Source: Saprospiraceae bacterium
Lineage (GTDB): Bacteria > Bacteroidota > Bacteroidia > Chitinophagales > Saprospiraceae
Direction of reading: 5' to 3'
DNA length: 35,479 bases
Assembly (NCBI GenBank): GCA_020436785.1
Contig: JAGQXC010000320.1
Coordinates: forward strand, 1 to 35,479
Part shown: piece by piece, positions 1 through 8,750 of the stretch
How the letters are laid out: each line of letters starts with the position of its first letter
Numbering within the stretch: position 1 is the first letter of the stretch
Notes under the pieces: generated by a model
What the model was told of the DNA's origin: nothing
Databases searched by the model: none
What the model saw: the letters and a program-made list of their open reading frames with translations, nothing else
Program-made: the position numbers and the translations under genes

Positions 1-96
1 AAAACCGGATTTCCCTTTTTCCCAGAACAGGTGAAAGGGCACTTTTTTCAATTGGGAACGGTAAAAGCCATTTTATTTAATCGGTTATTGCGATGA
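1..96 (+). CDS. Possible 3' end of an unidentified + strand gene (partial)
   Basis: Frame 1 is open from the window edge to a TGA at 94-96, giving 31 residues rich in aromatic and basic residues and ending in ILFNRLLR. The composition looks like protein, but 31 codons is too short to be sure and I do not recognise the family. If real, it converges on the ABC/M1 gene ending at 227. A T-run near 138-145 lies downstream, but I could not find a convincing stem in front of it. Confidence 0.3.
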   Translation, partial: KTGFPFFPEQVKGHFFQLGTVKAILFNRLLR

Positions 97-226
97 TCTT
101 GGGTAAACCGGTTAAGTGATGAACTGCGTCCGGATCTTTTTTTTGTCGTCAACTCCTAAGTCTGGTCGGCCGCGGAAAGGAAACTGGTGCCCGTGATATG
201 AATCCGATTCATCTTCTTCGCTAACA

Positions 227-3200
227 TCATTGTAGCGGAATCCCCAGGATATTGTCTTTTAGATCCAGCTCAATGAAGTGAAGCAGGGGATCCAGTACAA
301 TTTTTGTTGCCCGGGGATCACGTGGGATGATCAATTTATTTTCTCCAAGCGATGCCTTGTAGGATTCCAGACGGAGCTCTTTATCCTTTTGATCATATTG
401 GCCAATGGTCAGGTAGACATTGGAAGTTAATTCTTTATTGGTAGATTGGTCCGATTTATCAATGCGAAAGGAAATCTTCATTTTATCATCTTTTAATCCA
501 AGGACGTTGATGATTCTGATGTCGTAAAAGGTGACGGATTCCATCAGGTCCTTGATGATGTAATGGTAATCTACGGGTATTGAATTTTTTAAATGATTAA
601 TCAAATCAATAGAAGTAGGATACCGGCCGTTTTGAGATTGATACCGGTCTAAAAAGATCTTTAACTGATGATTAAAATTATCTTCTCCTACATAATATTG
701 TAATGCATTGAATGCAAGGGCTCCTTTACCATAGATGAGATAATCCTGATCCGGTTGGGCGAGATAAAGTGGATTTTCCTGTCCTGTTTCTTTGGTACGG
801 CCTTGCAGATAGCGTCTTTCCTGCAGGGAGAGGAAGTGTTGAGCTTTCTCCTGACCAAAATGGTGTTCGTAAATCCGTAATGAAATGTATTCGGTGATGC
901 TTTCTGTCAGCATCTTTGCGCCCAGACAGTTGGCGGGCATTAGTTGATTTCCCCACCATTGATGAGTCAGTTCATGAGCCTCTACATAAAAGGGCCAGTT
1001 CACCGCAGGTCCCGTCGTATCATTTTTAAGAATAAAACGCACTTCGGAGGTAGGGATCACATTGCCTGTCAGCGTGGCTTGCGTTCCTTCGGTGAGGGGA
1101 AATTCGATGGTTTTTATGGTTTGGAAAGGAAATGGTCTAAAGTATTTCGTATTGTAATCAAGGGCTGCAGACAGTCCATCGGACATGTCTTTTAAATTAT
1201 AGGGATGATTTTTGTTATGGTAGATTTCCAGGTCAATACCCCGGTACCTTGTCTGGTATTTGGTGAAGACACCGGAATTTAAGGACAGCGCAAATTTTAT
1301 TTTTTCCTTCGTTTTATAATGAAAATAGTTTCTGCCATTTTTTACCCATTGATTTAACAGGGTGCCCGGCGCAATGGCAGTCTGGGAAGAATCGGTGCTG
1401 ATCAGGGTCTCTATCGCAACCAAACCGGCATCCGGTGCGTAAAGATTTTCTTCCCTGACCAGGCTATCATCGGGTAAATAGAATTCCTTGGCAAAGAAAT
1501 AGCCGAACCGCGGTAAGATATCCGTTTGCAGAAAGGTGCCATTGTTCAGAACCGATGAATTCGAATAAAAAATGGTATTTGGCTTATTCCTGATGTCAAA
1601 ATGCAGGTGGATGCTGTCACCGGGCGCAAGAGGTGACTCCAGGATGTGAACAGTAAATTGTAAACCTTGGTCATACTGAATGATTTTCGATGGCGCATCG
1701 ATGGAATACCGGGTGATTTCATCAAATCCGGTTTTAATTAGGAGCGTATCAATTCGAATGTCGGATTTGTTTTCCAGGAGATAGTCTCCGCTGGCAACCA
1801 TTGCATTCTTTTCGGGGAAAAGATCAATTCTTAAATTAACGGAGGTTATATCGGGTTGGTTCGCTTTGCGGTATTTTCCAAACGTCGACCGGAATTCTTC
1901 CAGCACCTGCTTGTCATTTCCTACCGAATTATTAGACCTGTTTTCATCCCGGAATATCCCGAATGCCAAAGAAACAAACAGAAGGAACAACAACAGCAGT
2001 CCGCCCAGGACGCGGCCTGTCAACCGATTTCGGGCTATTTTAAGGGATTCTTGCCAGGATAGGACGTAGCCCCGCCTCCAAAAGAGATACGTCATAAACA
2101 CCAATATTCCCGAAAATGTCAACCAGTACGCATTTACCAGGTAATTTGCCATTAAGCCATGCCCAAAACCATTAAGATCACTATACGTTAAGGACGGAGG
2201 CGAGTTAAATCTTACTAGTTGGCTTTTTATTCCCAGTTGTGGCAACACATCTTTGCCCATCCAAGTCAGGAGCAAAAGAAAAATACTCAGATACATATTC
2301 GGAAGAATGGAATGGATAAACACAGAGAGGGCCGCCCAAACAATCAGGACAGGAAACGTAATAATAAATAAATGAAACAGATAGAGCCAAATCTCAAAAT
2401 GGTAAAAACCATTGTATAGCTGGATAACGATACCACAGAGCATCATGATGATTAATAGTAATGCCTGTGATTGCAATAAAGCCAGGAATTTAGCACCAAA
2501 CAAAGTCCAGTTGCCAATGGCCGTCGTATCAATTAATTCATTCATTTTAGCCATACGGGAGCGGTGCACAAGCATTCCTGCATAAATTATGGTGAGCAGA
2601 ATGATGATGGTAGAGAAAAAGAACATCGGTGTTGAAAGCATAATACGGGTTAAGGGAAGGAAGGTCACTTCCCCGCGGTTGGTTACCCGGGACATGGCAA
2701 AAATAAGTGCCATAATTCCAAAAATCAGCATGAGGTAGAAGAGCCAGTTTTTGATGATGTATTTAAATTCCTTGACGGCGAGTATCAGCATGGTCCTAAA
2801 GCGAGGCATCCCCATAGGCGCTTGACCGGACATTTTGGGATCGGACGTAAGGACGGAAGGCAATACCTCAGGAGGGCGTTCACTTGTCGATTTCTTTTTC
2901 CGGTACCCTGAGAAAATATCGAGAGGTTCCTGTTCCAGTTTAAATATTCTGAAAAAATATCCAAATAATGAAATGCTGATAAAAGCCCACAAAGCCCGGT
3001 TTCCCAGGACCAGTCCCATAACCGGGATTGATCGTGTGTTCTGATCAGAGGGTGTCCATAGCCGGGTCTCATAAATGAATGCATTTTGACCAAAGGGGTC
3101 GAACAGGGCGAAACACGAAGGATTATTCGCAAACAGATTGTTTGTGATTATCTGCACTAGAATCAACAGTATAATGATCATGAATCCTGCATAAATAGTG

Positions 3201-3727
3201 CGAAAGGTACCTACCGCAATAAAAACCATCAATCCATACATAAACAGGTTGGGAAGGATGAATACACCATACGCCAGGGCGTATCCAGTCAGATTGAAAG
3301 GTCCTATCCTGGGGTGGTCCCGGCCCAGCATCAACTCTCCCAGCAGGAAGGCCAGACCAATAGACAAAGACAAAACCATAACAACCATCAGCGCACTTAC
3401 GAATTTTCCCAACAGGTATCGTGATTTCCTGATCGGATAAGAATAAAGGATGGGATAGACGTCATATTTATAATCTTGATGGATTACCAACCCGATGATG
3501 GCCGGCAAAAGGAATAATAAAAGCTTATTAAAATAGTGGTAAATGGATATCAGTTCATAGGGAGCGTTGAGCAGACTATGATCTGATTCATCGGGAGGGC
3601 CGTCAAAATACCCACCTGTTCCGAGGATGGAGATAAGGGCAATGGTGAAGAAAACCGCTAAATAGATGTACGTCGCTGGTTGTCTGAGCAGTCGCCGCAA
3701 TTCGAAAGCAAACACAGGATTAAGCAT
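227..3727 (-). CDS. ABC-2 type permease fused to M1 family metallopeptidase
   Basis: A 1166-residue membrane protein with two parts. Residues 1-590 carry about a dozen hydrophobic segments in two blocks (roughly 15-270 and 325-590) separated by a basic linker, as in doubled ABC-2 permeases. Residues 600-1166 are a soluble, probably periplasmic, M1 (gluzincin) peptidase domain. The zinc motif HELTH is at 918-922 and is followed by QWWGNQ. The third zinc ligand is probably E942, in an SE/ESITEY-like stretch. The spacing is 19 residues rather than the usual 18, which I recall as normal for this fused family. The start codon overlaps the end of the upstream ATPase gene by 8 bp, so the two are very likely co-translated. 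Substrate and peptidase target are unknown. The assignment is firm for both domains; the periplasmic location is inferred. Confidence 0.92.
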   Translation of the reverse strand: MLNPVFAFELRRLLRQPATYIYLAVFFTIALISILGTGGYFDGPPDESDHSLLNAPYELISIYHYFNKLLLFLLPAIIGLVIHQDYKYDVYPILYSYPIRKSRYLLGKFVSALMVVMVLSLSIGLAFLLGELMLGRDHPRIGPFNLTGYALAYGVFILPNLFMYGLMVFIAVGTFRTIYAGFMIIILLILVQIITNNLFANNPSCFALFDPFGQNAFIYETRLWTPSDQNTRSIPVMGLVLGNRALWAFISISLFGYFFRIFKLEQEPLDIFSGYRKKKSTSERPPEVLPSVLTSDPKMSGQAPMGMPRFRTMLILAVKEFKYIIKNWLFYLMLIFGIMALIFAMSRVTNRGEVTFLPLTRIMLSTPMFFFSTIIILLTIIYAGMLVHRSRMAKMNELIDTTAIGNWTLFGAKFLALLQSQALLLIIMMLCGIVIQLYNGFYHFEIWLYLFHLFIITFPVLIVWAALSVFIHSILPNMYLSIFLLLLTWMGKDVLPQLGIKSQLVRFNSPPSLTYSDLNGFGHGLMANYLVNAYWLTFSGILVFMTYLFWRRGYVLSWQESLKIARNRLTGRVLGGLLLLFLLFVSLAFGIFRDENRSNNSVGNDKQVLEEFRSTFGKYRKANQPDITSVNLRIDLFPEKNAMVASGDYLLENKSDIRIDTLLIKTGFDEITRYSIDAPSKIIQYDQGLQFTVHILESPLAPGDSIHLHFDIRNKPNTIFYSNSSVLNNGTFLQTDILPRFGYFFAKEFYLPDDSLVREENLYAPDAGLVAIETLISTDSSQTAIAPGTLLNQWVKNGRNYFHYKTKEKIKFALSLNSGVFTKYQTRYRGIDLEIYHNKNHPYNLKDMSDGLSAALDYNTKYFRPFPFQTIKTIEFPLTEGTQATLTGNVIPTSEVRFILKNDTTGPAVNWPFYVEAHELTHQWWGNQLMPANCLGAKMLTESITEYISLRIYEHHFGQEKAQHFLSLQERRYLQGRTKETGQENPLYLAQPDQDYLIYGKGALAFNALQYYVGEDNFNHQLKIFLDRYQSQNGRYPTSIDLINHLKNSIPVDYHYIIKDLMESVTFYDIRIINVLGLKDDKMKISFRIDKSDQSTNKELTSNVYLTIGQYDQKDKELRLESYKASLGENKLIIPRDPRATKIVLDPLLHFIELDLKDNILGIPLQ

Positions 3728-4610
3728 GGCTGGCGACGTTTTCCCTCAAAGCATTAAAATACACATCTTCAAGACTTAGATGATCCGGAATTTCAAAAAA
3801 TGGGCCCGGCTTGTTTGCAGAAAATATCCTGACGTTCAACGAATGATCCGTATTGTAACTGCTGGATAGATAGGAATATTCCGCCTGATAGTGATGAAGC
3901 TCATTTGCCTGGATACGCCGGGTCCAAATTTTTCCAACTAAATCATTGATCGCCTGGGCAGGTGTTGACTTCATCAGGATTTTACCCCGGTTCATGATGG
4001 CCATGTCGGTGCACAATTCATTGACATCTTCAACAAGGTGGGTTGAAAACAGCACGACATTTTCCGTTCCCAATCCTCGTAATACCGATAGGAACCGTTT
4101 CCTTTCAGCGGGGTCCAGTCCGGCGGTAGGTTCGTCCACAATGATTAATTGAGGGTCGTTGAGGAGCAGTTGAGCAATACCGAATCGTTGGCGCATCCCT
4201 CCCGAATAGGAGCTGACGTGATTTTTCCTCACCTCATAAAGATTGGTGAGATGAAGCACTTCACTGACTTTTATTTTTCGTTGTCGGCGGGATGTGATGC
4301 CTTTTAATAGAGCGAAATAATCAAGCAGATTTTCAGCGGACTCCCTGGGATAAACTCCAAACGACTGGGGCAGATAGCCCAATGTTCTACGCAGCTTGAT
4401 AGGATCTTTGTCAATATCGATGCCGTTAAAATTCATGCTTCCGCCGTCCGCCGTTTGCAGGGTGGCCAGGGTTCGCATCAAGGTAGACTTGCCGGCGCCA
4501 TTGGGACCAAGGAGTCCAAACATACCACTTCTGATCTCCAGTTGAATTTGATCCAGAGCGATAACGCCATTGGAATAGGTCTTTGAAAGATTTTGAATGG
4601 ACAACATCAT
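3720..4610 (-). CDS. ABC transporter ATP-binding protein
   Basis: A 296-residue nucleotide-binding domain of the CcmA/ABC-2 exporter type. Walker A is GPNGAGKST at 35-43, the Q-loop glutamine is Q82, the signature is YSGGMRQR at 135-142, Walker B is LIIVDEP at 155-161 followed by the D-loop, and the switch histidine is H191. Residues after about 215 form the short C-terminal extension common in ABC-2 ATPases. It should power the permease encoded directly downstream, whose start overlaps this stop by 8 bp. Two adjacent methionines start the protein; either could be used. An AraC-type regulator lies 179 bp upstream on the same strand. Confidence 0.95.
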   Translation of the reverse strand: MMLSIQNLSKTYSNGVIALDQIQLEIRSGMFGLLGPNGAGKSTLMRTLATLQTADGGSMNFNGIDIDKDPIKLRRTLGYLPQSFGVYPRESAENLLDYFALLKGITSRRQRKIKVSEVLHLTNLYEVRKNHVSSYSGGMRQRFGIAQLLLNDPQLIIVDEPTAGLDPAERKRFLSVLRGLGTENVVLFSTHLVEDVNELCTDMAIMNRGKILMKSTPAQAINDLVGKIWTRRIQANELHHYQAEYSYLSSSYNTDHSLNVRIFSANKPGPFFEIPDHLSLEDVYFNALRENVASHA

Positions 4611-4789
4611 AATGTATCGACTTGAAATTTATTCCCAGGTGATCGGTGCGCAGGTTTGTCAGGATCAATATTCATGGTTTTTCATGACACACCTGAGGTC
4701 TGGAAGGGCCGGGATGTCCCATTGGAAGCAAAAGGACGGATTACTGAAAGCAAAGGGTAGGGCCGGGACATCAAAAGGCACCGTAGGAC

Positions 4790-5680
4790 TTACGACTCGA
4801 TGTATTGCGAAGGTGACATCCCGGTTTCTTTATTAAATGCACGGTAAAAACTACTCTTCGATTTAAATCCACATTGACGAGCCAATCCCAGGATAGAGAG
4901 CTGCTCCAATTTTCCCTCAGCCAAGCCTTTTTTAAAGGCGGCTGTCCGGTAAGAATTGATGTAATCGTAAAAATTTGTGTGCATATTTTGATTGAGGAGC
5001 GTCGATAGTTTTTTGTCGGTCGTATGCACCGCTAGGGCCAGATCGGAAAGTGAAAGATCAATATTCAGATAGGGTTGGATTTGGTTCATCACTTCCTGCA
5101 ACCTGTCCTGAAGCTTGCCGGCTTCCTTCTCATTTAATGGTTGCAAATCGGTGGACTTTTGTACTGAAAGTTCGGAGAGCCGGTTGCCCAAAAGTTCGAT
5201 CTGATGCTTCCTGATAAACCAGTCTTTTGAAAACCGGTATGCAAAAGAGAAAATTAATGCCATCCAAAGGACATTGGGGCGCCCCAGGATGAAGCTGTCC
5301 TTGCTGCTGATTTCTTCCCAAAATCCTGGTCCTTTCCCGGCCAGCATCAAAAAACCCGAACGCAACAATTCCGGCACGACAAAGATGAGCAGTAAAGCCA
5401 GCAGGTAGATCTTCCACTTGGTTTTATTAAGAAAACGGGGTATGGCCCACAAGGAATGAGCGTAAAATACAAACGGGAACACCAGGACAGACAGGGGCGG
5501 GGGAGTGGCCGGGCGCAGCGATGGATCAAACCAATCGGCCATCCAGTCCACATTTACTGCACTGAAGATAAATAGCCAAAACAAAGTGTGAATGGCCACT
5601 TCGAGCTTTAATGCCGAAGAGTTTTTTGTATTTACCGCAAAATCCATCCTGGTAAATGCTTGCCCCATGGTTGAAAACAA
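4790..5680 (-). CDS. Membrane-anchored AraC-family transcriptional regulator
   Basis: A 296-residue protein. The first ~165 residues contain about four hydrophobic helices (around 28-45, 65-85, 90-118 and 150-165). A short linker follows, and then a C-terminal AraC/XylS DNA-binding domain (about 195-296) with the second HTH reading LGLARQCGFKSKSSFYRAF and ending in the typical GMSPSQYIES. Regulators with a membrane sensor and an AraC output are frequent in Bacteroidota. Its position just upstream of the ABC ATPase/permease-peptidase genes suggests it controls them in response to an envelope signal, which is inference. Alternative starts exist at residues 5 and 12; neither changes the domains. 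Confidence 0.85.
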   Translation of the reverse strand: MFSTMGQAFTRMDFAVNTKNSSALKLEVAIHTLFWLFIFSAVNVDWMADWFDPSLRPATPPPLSVLVFPFVFYAHSLWAIPRFLNKTKWKIYLLALLLIFVVPELLRSGFLMLAGKGPGFWEEISSKDSFILGRPNVLWMALIFSFAYRFSKDWFIRKHQIELLGNRLSELSVQKSTDLQPLNEKEAGKLQDRLQEVMNQIQPYLNIDLSLSDLALAVHTTDKKLSTLLNQNMHTNFYDYINSYRTAAFKKGLAEGKLEQLSILGLARQCGFKSKSSFYRAFNKETGMSPSQYIES

Positions 5681-5786
5681 ATGGATGTAAGGAAATGCTG
5701 CATTTTACCGTCGAATTTAATCAACAATGGCATTAAGGAAAAATCGTTTCGACAATTGTCGGCTCGGATGGGTTTGTTACAGTGCT

Positions 5787-6527
5787 CTATTTTCCGGAAA
5801 ACTGGGTCATATCCATCACAAAATGTACTATAAAGAACCACCAGATATCCTGCGAGGCACTCACTGCACTCAGCACCAATACCCCAATTCCGGTATCGAG
5901 CAGCAGAGAAGCTGTTTCCTCCCAGGATGAGCCCTGTGCAATTAATGCAGGCAGATGCCCGGCGGCAAACAGCACGGCAACCAGGACCAATGCCCACTGG
6001 CGGCCTACCCAGACGGACAGCCGCACGAAGAGCAGGGCAATGGTCAGGTCTTCCATAAAAACCTGGACGAGGTCCGGCACATGCTTTACTTGCATTATTT
6101 CAGCCACCAATGGACCGGGTCCCGGATCTTCACGGCTGATCATTGCATACGTAAGCAGGGAAATCAATGCCAGTAGAACTCCGGCTGTCAGCCGATATGG
6201 GATGTGATCGGCTGGTAACCAGACGGTTGCGGGAGATTGACGCCGGAGGAGGAGGAGCAAGACCACCGGAGAAAAGATTAGAAATTGATTGAGCGCTTCC
6301 AACAACGGGTGCCGGGATCCCGGTAGCAACAGATCGTGCAGGTACAACTGACCAACGCCTAATACGGCCAATCCGGCCAGGACGGCAAAGCTAAATTCCA
6401 GGGCGGGTCTCTTGAAGGTTACTTCCCGGGTAAGACCCCACAGTTGTGGTAGCCACCTTCTGCTGACAAACCAGATGCCGGTAGCTACTGCATAGGCTGG
6501 TATCAACGCCATATAATGGTTGTCCAT
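5787..6527 (-). CDS. CPBP-like intramembrane metalloprotease family protein
   Basis: A very hydrophobic 246-residue protein with about seven or eight membrane segments. The C-terminal half keeps the pattern of the CPBP (CaaX protease/Abi) family. Motif 1 appears as MED at 158-160, with an arginine at R169. Motif 2 is F187-xxx-H191 (FAAGH). Motif 3 is H235-xxx-D239 (HFVMD). Motif 1 is weak: the family usually has EExxxR, here it is ED with the arginine further away, so catalytic activity is uncertain. Family members process prenylated proteins or act as membrane peptidases in bacteria, often with unknown substrates. It is read in the same direction as its neighbours but separated by about 36 and 106 bp, so operon membership is unclear. 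Confidence 0.65.
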   Translation of the reverse strand: MDNHYMALIPAYAVATGIWFVSRRWLPQLWGLTREVTFKRPALEFSFAVLAGLAVLGVGQLYLHDLLLPGSRHPLLEALNQFLIFSPVVLLLLLRRQSPATVWLPADHIPYRLTAGVLLALISLLTYAMISREDPGPGPLVAEIMQVKHVPDLVQVFMEDLTIALLFVRLSVWVGRQWALVLVAVLFAAGHLPALIAQGSSWEETASLLLDTGIGVLVLSAVSASQDIWWFFIVHFVMDMTQFSGK

Positions 6528-6563
6528 ACGAAATGCAATTATTAGACTAATGACTTACTGATG

Positions 6564-7118
6564 CTAGCCGGCCTGCTCGTAGGCCTGGTGCAGCCAGTCC
6601 ATGACCTCCGCGTCGATGTCCTCGATCCGGGCAAGGTTGATCCTGTGCGAACACATGGCATTGGCGCTGGTTATGGCAGTCAATTTTCCCTGGGCTTCAA
6701 CACCTTTCAGGTTCAATCCGATCTCAAAGCGGGTCTTGGTTGCCGGTTGCAGGAGGGCAAATTGTTTCTTGCGGCGCAAGCTGACATATGCTCGTTTCGG
6801 CGCAACCTCGACATCTTTGCCAAATTGAAGAATGCCCTGCATCAGTTTTTCATAATAGGGCCGGAGATGCTCTTTTCCCTGGTATTGTTCCTCGATCAGT
6901 TCGTCCTTATTTTCGACCGATCCGGCATCCGCTTCCCGCGCTCTCATGGAAACCAGGTTGGCAAAGCCATGCGTAAATCCATGTTGTTCTTTCAAATAAT
7001 TAAGGATTTCGCCATGCTTCTCAAGTTTTTCTTTACGGACAATGTCTATCCATTCCTCCAGTGACTTCCCACTGTTTTTAAGGAGGTTGTCGATCATGGT
7101 TTGTGTTGCTTTATCCAT
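6564..7118 (-). CDS. DUF4287 and DUF5655 domain protein
   Basis: A soluble protein of about 184 residues. The N-terminal ~60 residues, starting MDKATQTMIDNL and containing GKSLEEWI and HGEILNYLKEQHGFTHGFANL, match the DUF4287 pattern. The rest, from about residue 75, with a short acidic linker and the stretch YVSLRRKKQFALLQPATKTRFEIG, matches DUF5655, a predicted small alpha/beta domain that often follows it. The function is unknown; related proteins are common single genes in Bacteroidota. I chose the start at 7118 because family members begin at this methionine. An in-frame ATG at 7157 would add 13 residues rich in lysine and threonine. Confidence 0.8.
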   Translation of the reverse strand: MDKATQTMIDNLLKNSGKSLEEWIDIVRKEKLEKHGEILNYLKEQHGFTHGFANLVSMRAREADAGSVENKDELIEEQYQGKEHLRPYYEKLMQGILQFGKDVEVAPKRAYVSLRRKKQFALLQPATKTRFEIGLNLKGVEAQGKLTAITSANAMCSHRINLARIEDIDAEVMDWLHQAYEQAG

Positions 7119-7197
7119 TGCTGTTTTTGTGTAGGTTTTCGTTTTATCCCAAGTCATCCGCCATCATTTTTAGAAATTCTAGTCCCATTTAACCAGA

Positions 7198-8238
7198 TCA
7201 CGATTTGCTAAAATAGGATTCGATCGATTTGAGTAATCTTTCAATTTCGGGAAGTTCCATGGTTTTCCCGCGGGCATTTGCCATAAATGCAATGGAAATC
7301 CCATTTCTCATGTCGGTATAGACGCTTGCCCAGCCGCCTTCACTTATTCCATGGGTAATTGCAATAGAATCAGGGTTAGGTTCAAGCACCAGATTGGTCA
7401 TGTCTGAATTTACCAAAATACCTTGCAGCATGGCTTGATCAAAATGCACCAAAGATTCCACGGTGGCGATCAAACCTCCGCCGCCCCATTTACAACTGGG
7501 ATTGGCGTCTGAAAGAATCCATGAATTGGTCGCAGGATTGAGATTGTAATATTGGATTCCAGGAGTGGTCTGGCCGGCAAAACCGACCTTCATACTGGCA
7601 GGGTTAAAGACCAGTTCATTCATGGCTTGCAGGTAGGTCTCACCAGAGACCTCGGCAATGACCTTGGACAGAACAACATATCCCCAGGTTGAATAGAGGT
7701 ATTCTTTTCCTGGTTGATGGACCAGCGGATCATTTTTAAATAATTCCAGGGCCTGATCGATGGTCTGGCAATTACCGGGATTGGCTGCTTCCTGATCATC
7801 CCGGTAATGACGAATGCCTGAGTGGTGAGTTCCCAATTGATAGACTGTAATTTCATCCCACGCAGAAGGGATGTCACTGATCAGATCTTTCAATTTGGAC
7901 TGAAAATCCAGTTTTCCAGCTTCCACCAACTTGATGGCTGCGGTTGATGTCCAGTTTTTAGCGACACTGTAAGATCTTAATTCATCATCAGCAGACATGG
8001 GTATTTTCTTTTCAATATTAGCGAAGCCGAATCCTTCCTTCCACAACAATTGATTGTCTTTGGCGACTGCAATGACGTATCCGGGATATTGATCCTGTAC
8101 TTGATCCTGCAATAATTCCCGACATGCATTAATGGCTTTGTCATATGCATTATCGGTGTAGAGTCCGGGATTTTTAGGTATGCCACAAGCAGTTAAAAAA
8201 AGAACACCAATAAATAATGGAATTCGAAAGCACTTCAT
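7198..8238 (-). CDS. Serine hydrolase lipoprotein, class C beta-lactamase fold (LACTB-like)
   Basis: A 346-residue exported protein. A signal peptide ends in the lipobox LTAC (C18 lipidated), so it is probably anchored in the outer or inner membrane facing the periplasm. The catalytic serine motif SVAK is at 91-94. The second motif reads YSTWGY, with threonine where class C enzymes have asparagine (YxN). A THG-type third motif (ITHGIS) lies near residue 305. This is the pattern of LACTB-like serine proteases and esterases more than of true antibiotic-hydrolysing beta-lactamases. The substrate cannot be told from sequence. A related enzyme with the same YxT variation is encoded at 17094-18179. 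It lies 61 bp downstream of the SRPBCC gene on the same strand. Confidence 0.85.
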   Translation of the reverse strand: MKCFRIPLFIGVLFLTACGIPKNPGLYTDNAYDKAINACRELLQDQVQDQYPGYVIAVAKDNQLLWKEGFGFANIEKKIPMSADDELRSYSVAKNWTSTAAIKLVEAGKLDFQSKLKDLISDIPSAWDEITVYQLGTHHSGIRHYRDDQEAANPGNCQTIDQALELFKNDPLVHQPGKEYLYSTWGYVVLSKVIAEVSGETYLQAMNELVFNPASMKVGFAGQTTPGIQYYNLNPATNSWILSDANPSCKWGGGGLIATVESLVHFDQAMLQGILVNSDMTNLVLEPNPDSIAITHGISEGGWASVYTDMRNGISIAFMANARGKTMELPEIERLLKSIESYFSKS

Positions 8239-8299
8239 TTTTTCAGGTTTATAGGTTAGACAAGTTTTCCATTGAATTTTATAAACGAAATGATCCGAT

Positions 8300-8743
8300 T
8301 CAGGCAGGCCGAGCTTCCAGATACCCTTTTAATCCCCGCAGTACCTCCGGCCATGCTTCCTGCACTGAATGGTAATACCATTCCCAAACCTCACCCTCCA
8401 GATAACCCTCCTGACACAGGTATAGGATGCTTCCTCCATCGGTGCCGGTGGCCTTTACCCTCAGCGTCATAGGCCCTAAAAAGGGCTTTTCTGCATTGAT
8501 ATATAAGAGGTTGCCGATCACTAGTTCTGCCTCCGGGTGGTAGCTGTGGATGATGCCGGTGGTAATGTATCCGATGCCCTGGGCGGTAACCTGCCAGGCA
8601 AGGGTGTACAAACCGCCGGTGCGCAGTTCAATGAATGATTTTTCGACAGACCACCAATCCCGGAGCAGCGAAGGATCCGTAAAGGCCCGAATGACCCCGG
8701 CAGGGTCCGTTTTGATGAGAATATGAACGTCAACTTTCCGCAT
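8300..8743 (-). CDS. SRPBCC (AHSA1-like) domain protein
   Basis: A 147-residue single-domain protein of the START/Bet v1-like fold. Diagnostic features are the N-terminal beta-strand followed by a helix and the DPSLLRDWW segment (the D-P-x-x-L-x-x-WW pattern of AHSA1-like domains), the central G-G-L-Y-T-L strand, and a long C-terminal helix with WEWYYHSVQEAWPEVL. Such proteins bind small hydrophobic ligands or act as Hsp90-ATPase-activator-like modules; the ligand is unknown. Its start is only 7 bp after the stop of the upstream DUF6265-SRPBCC gene, which itself carries a related C-terminal domain, so the two are co-transcribed. Confidence 0.85.
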   Translation of the reverse strand: MRKVDVHILIKTDPAGVIRAFTDPSLLRDWWSVEKSFIELRTGGLYTLAWQVTAQGIGYITTGIIHSYHPEAELVIGNLLYINAEKPFLGPMTLRVKATGTDGGSILYLCQEGYLEGEVWEWYYHSVQEAWPEVLRGLKGYLEARPA

Positions 8744-8750
8744 ATCGCAG

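Noticed and set aside
7198..8238. Antibiotic beta-lactamase
   Set aside because: The YxN motif is replaced by YxT and the overall pattern is that of LACTB-like serine hydrolases, so resistance is not supported.
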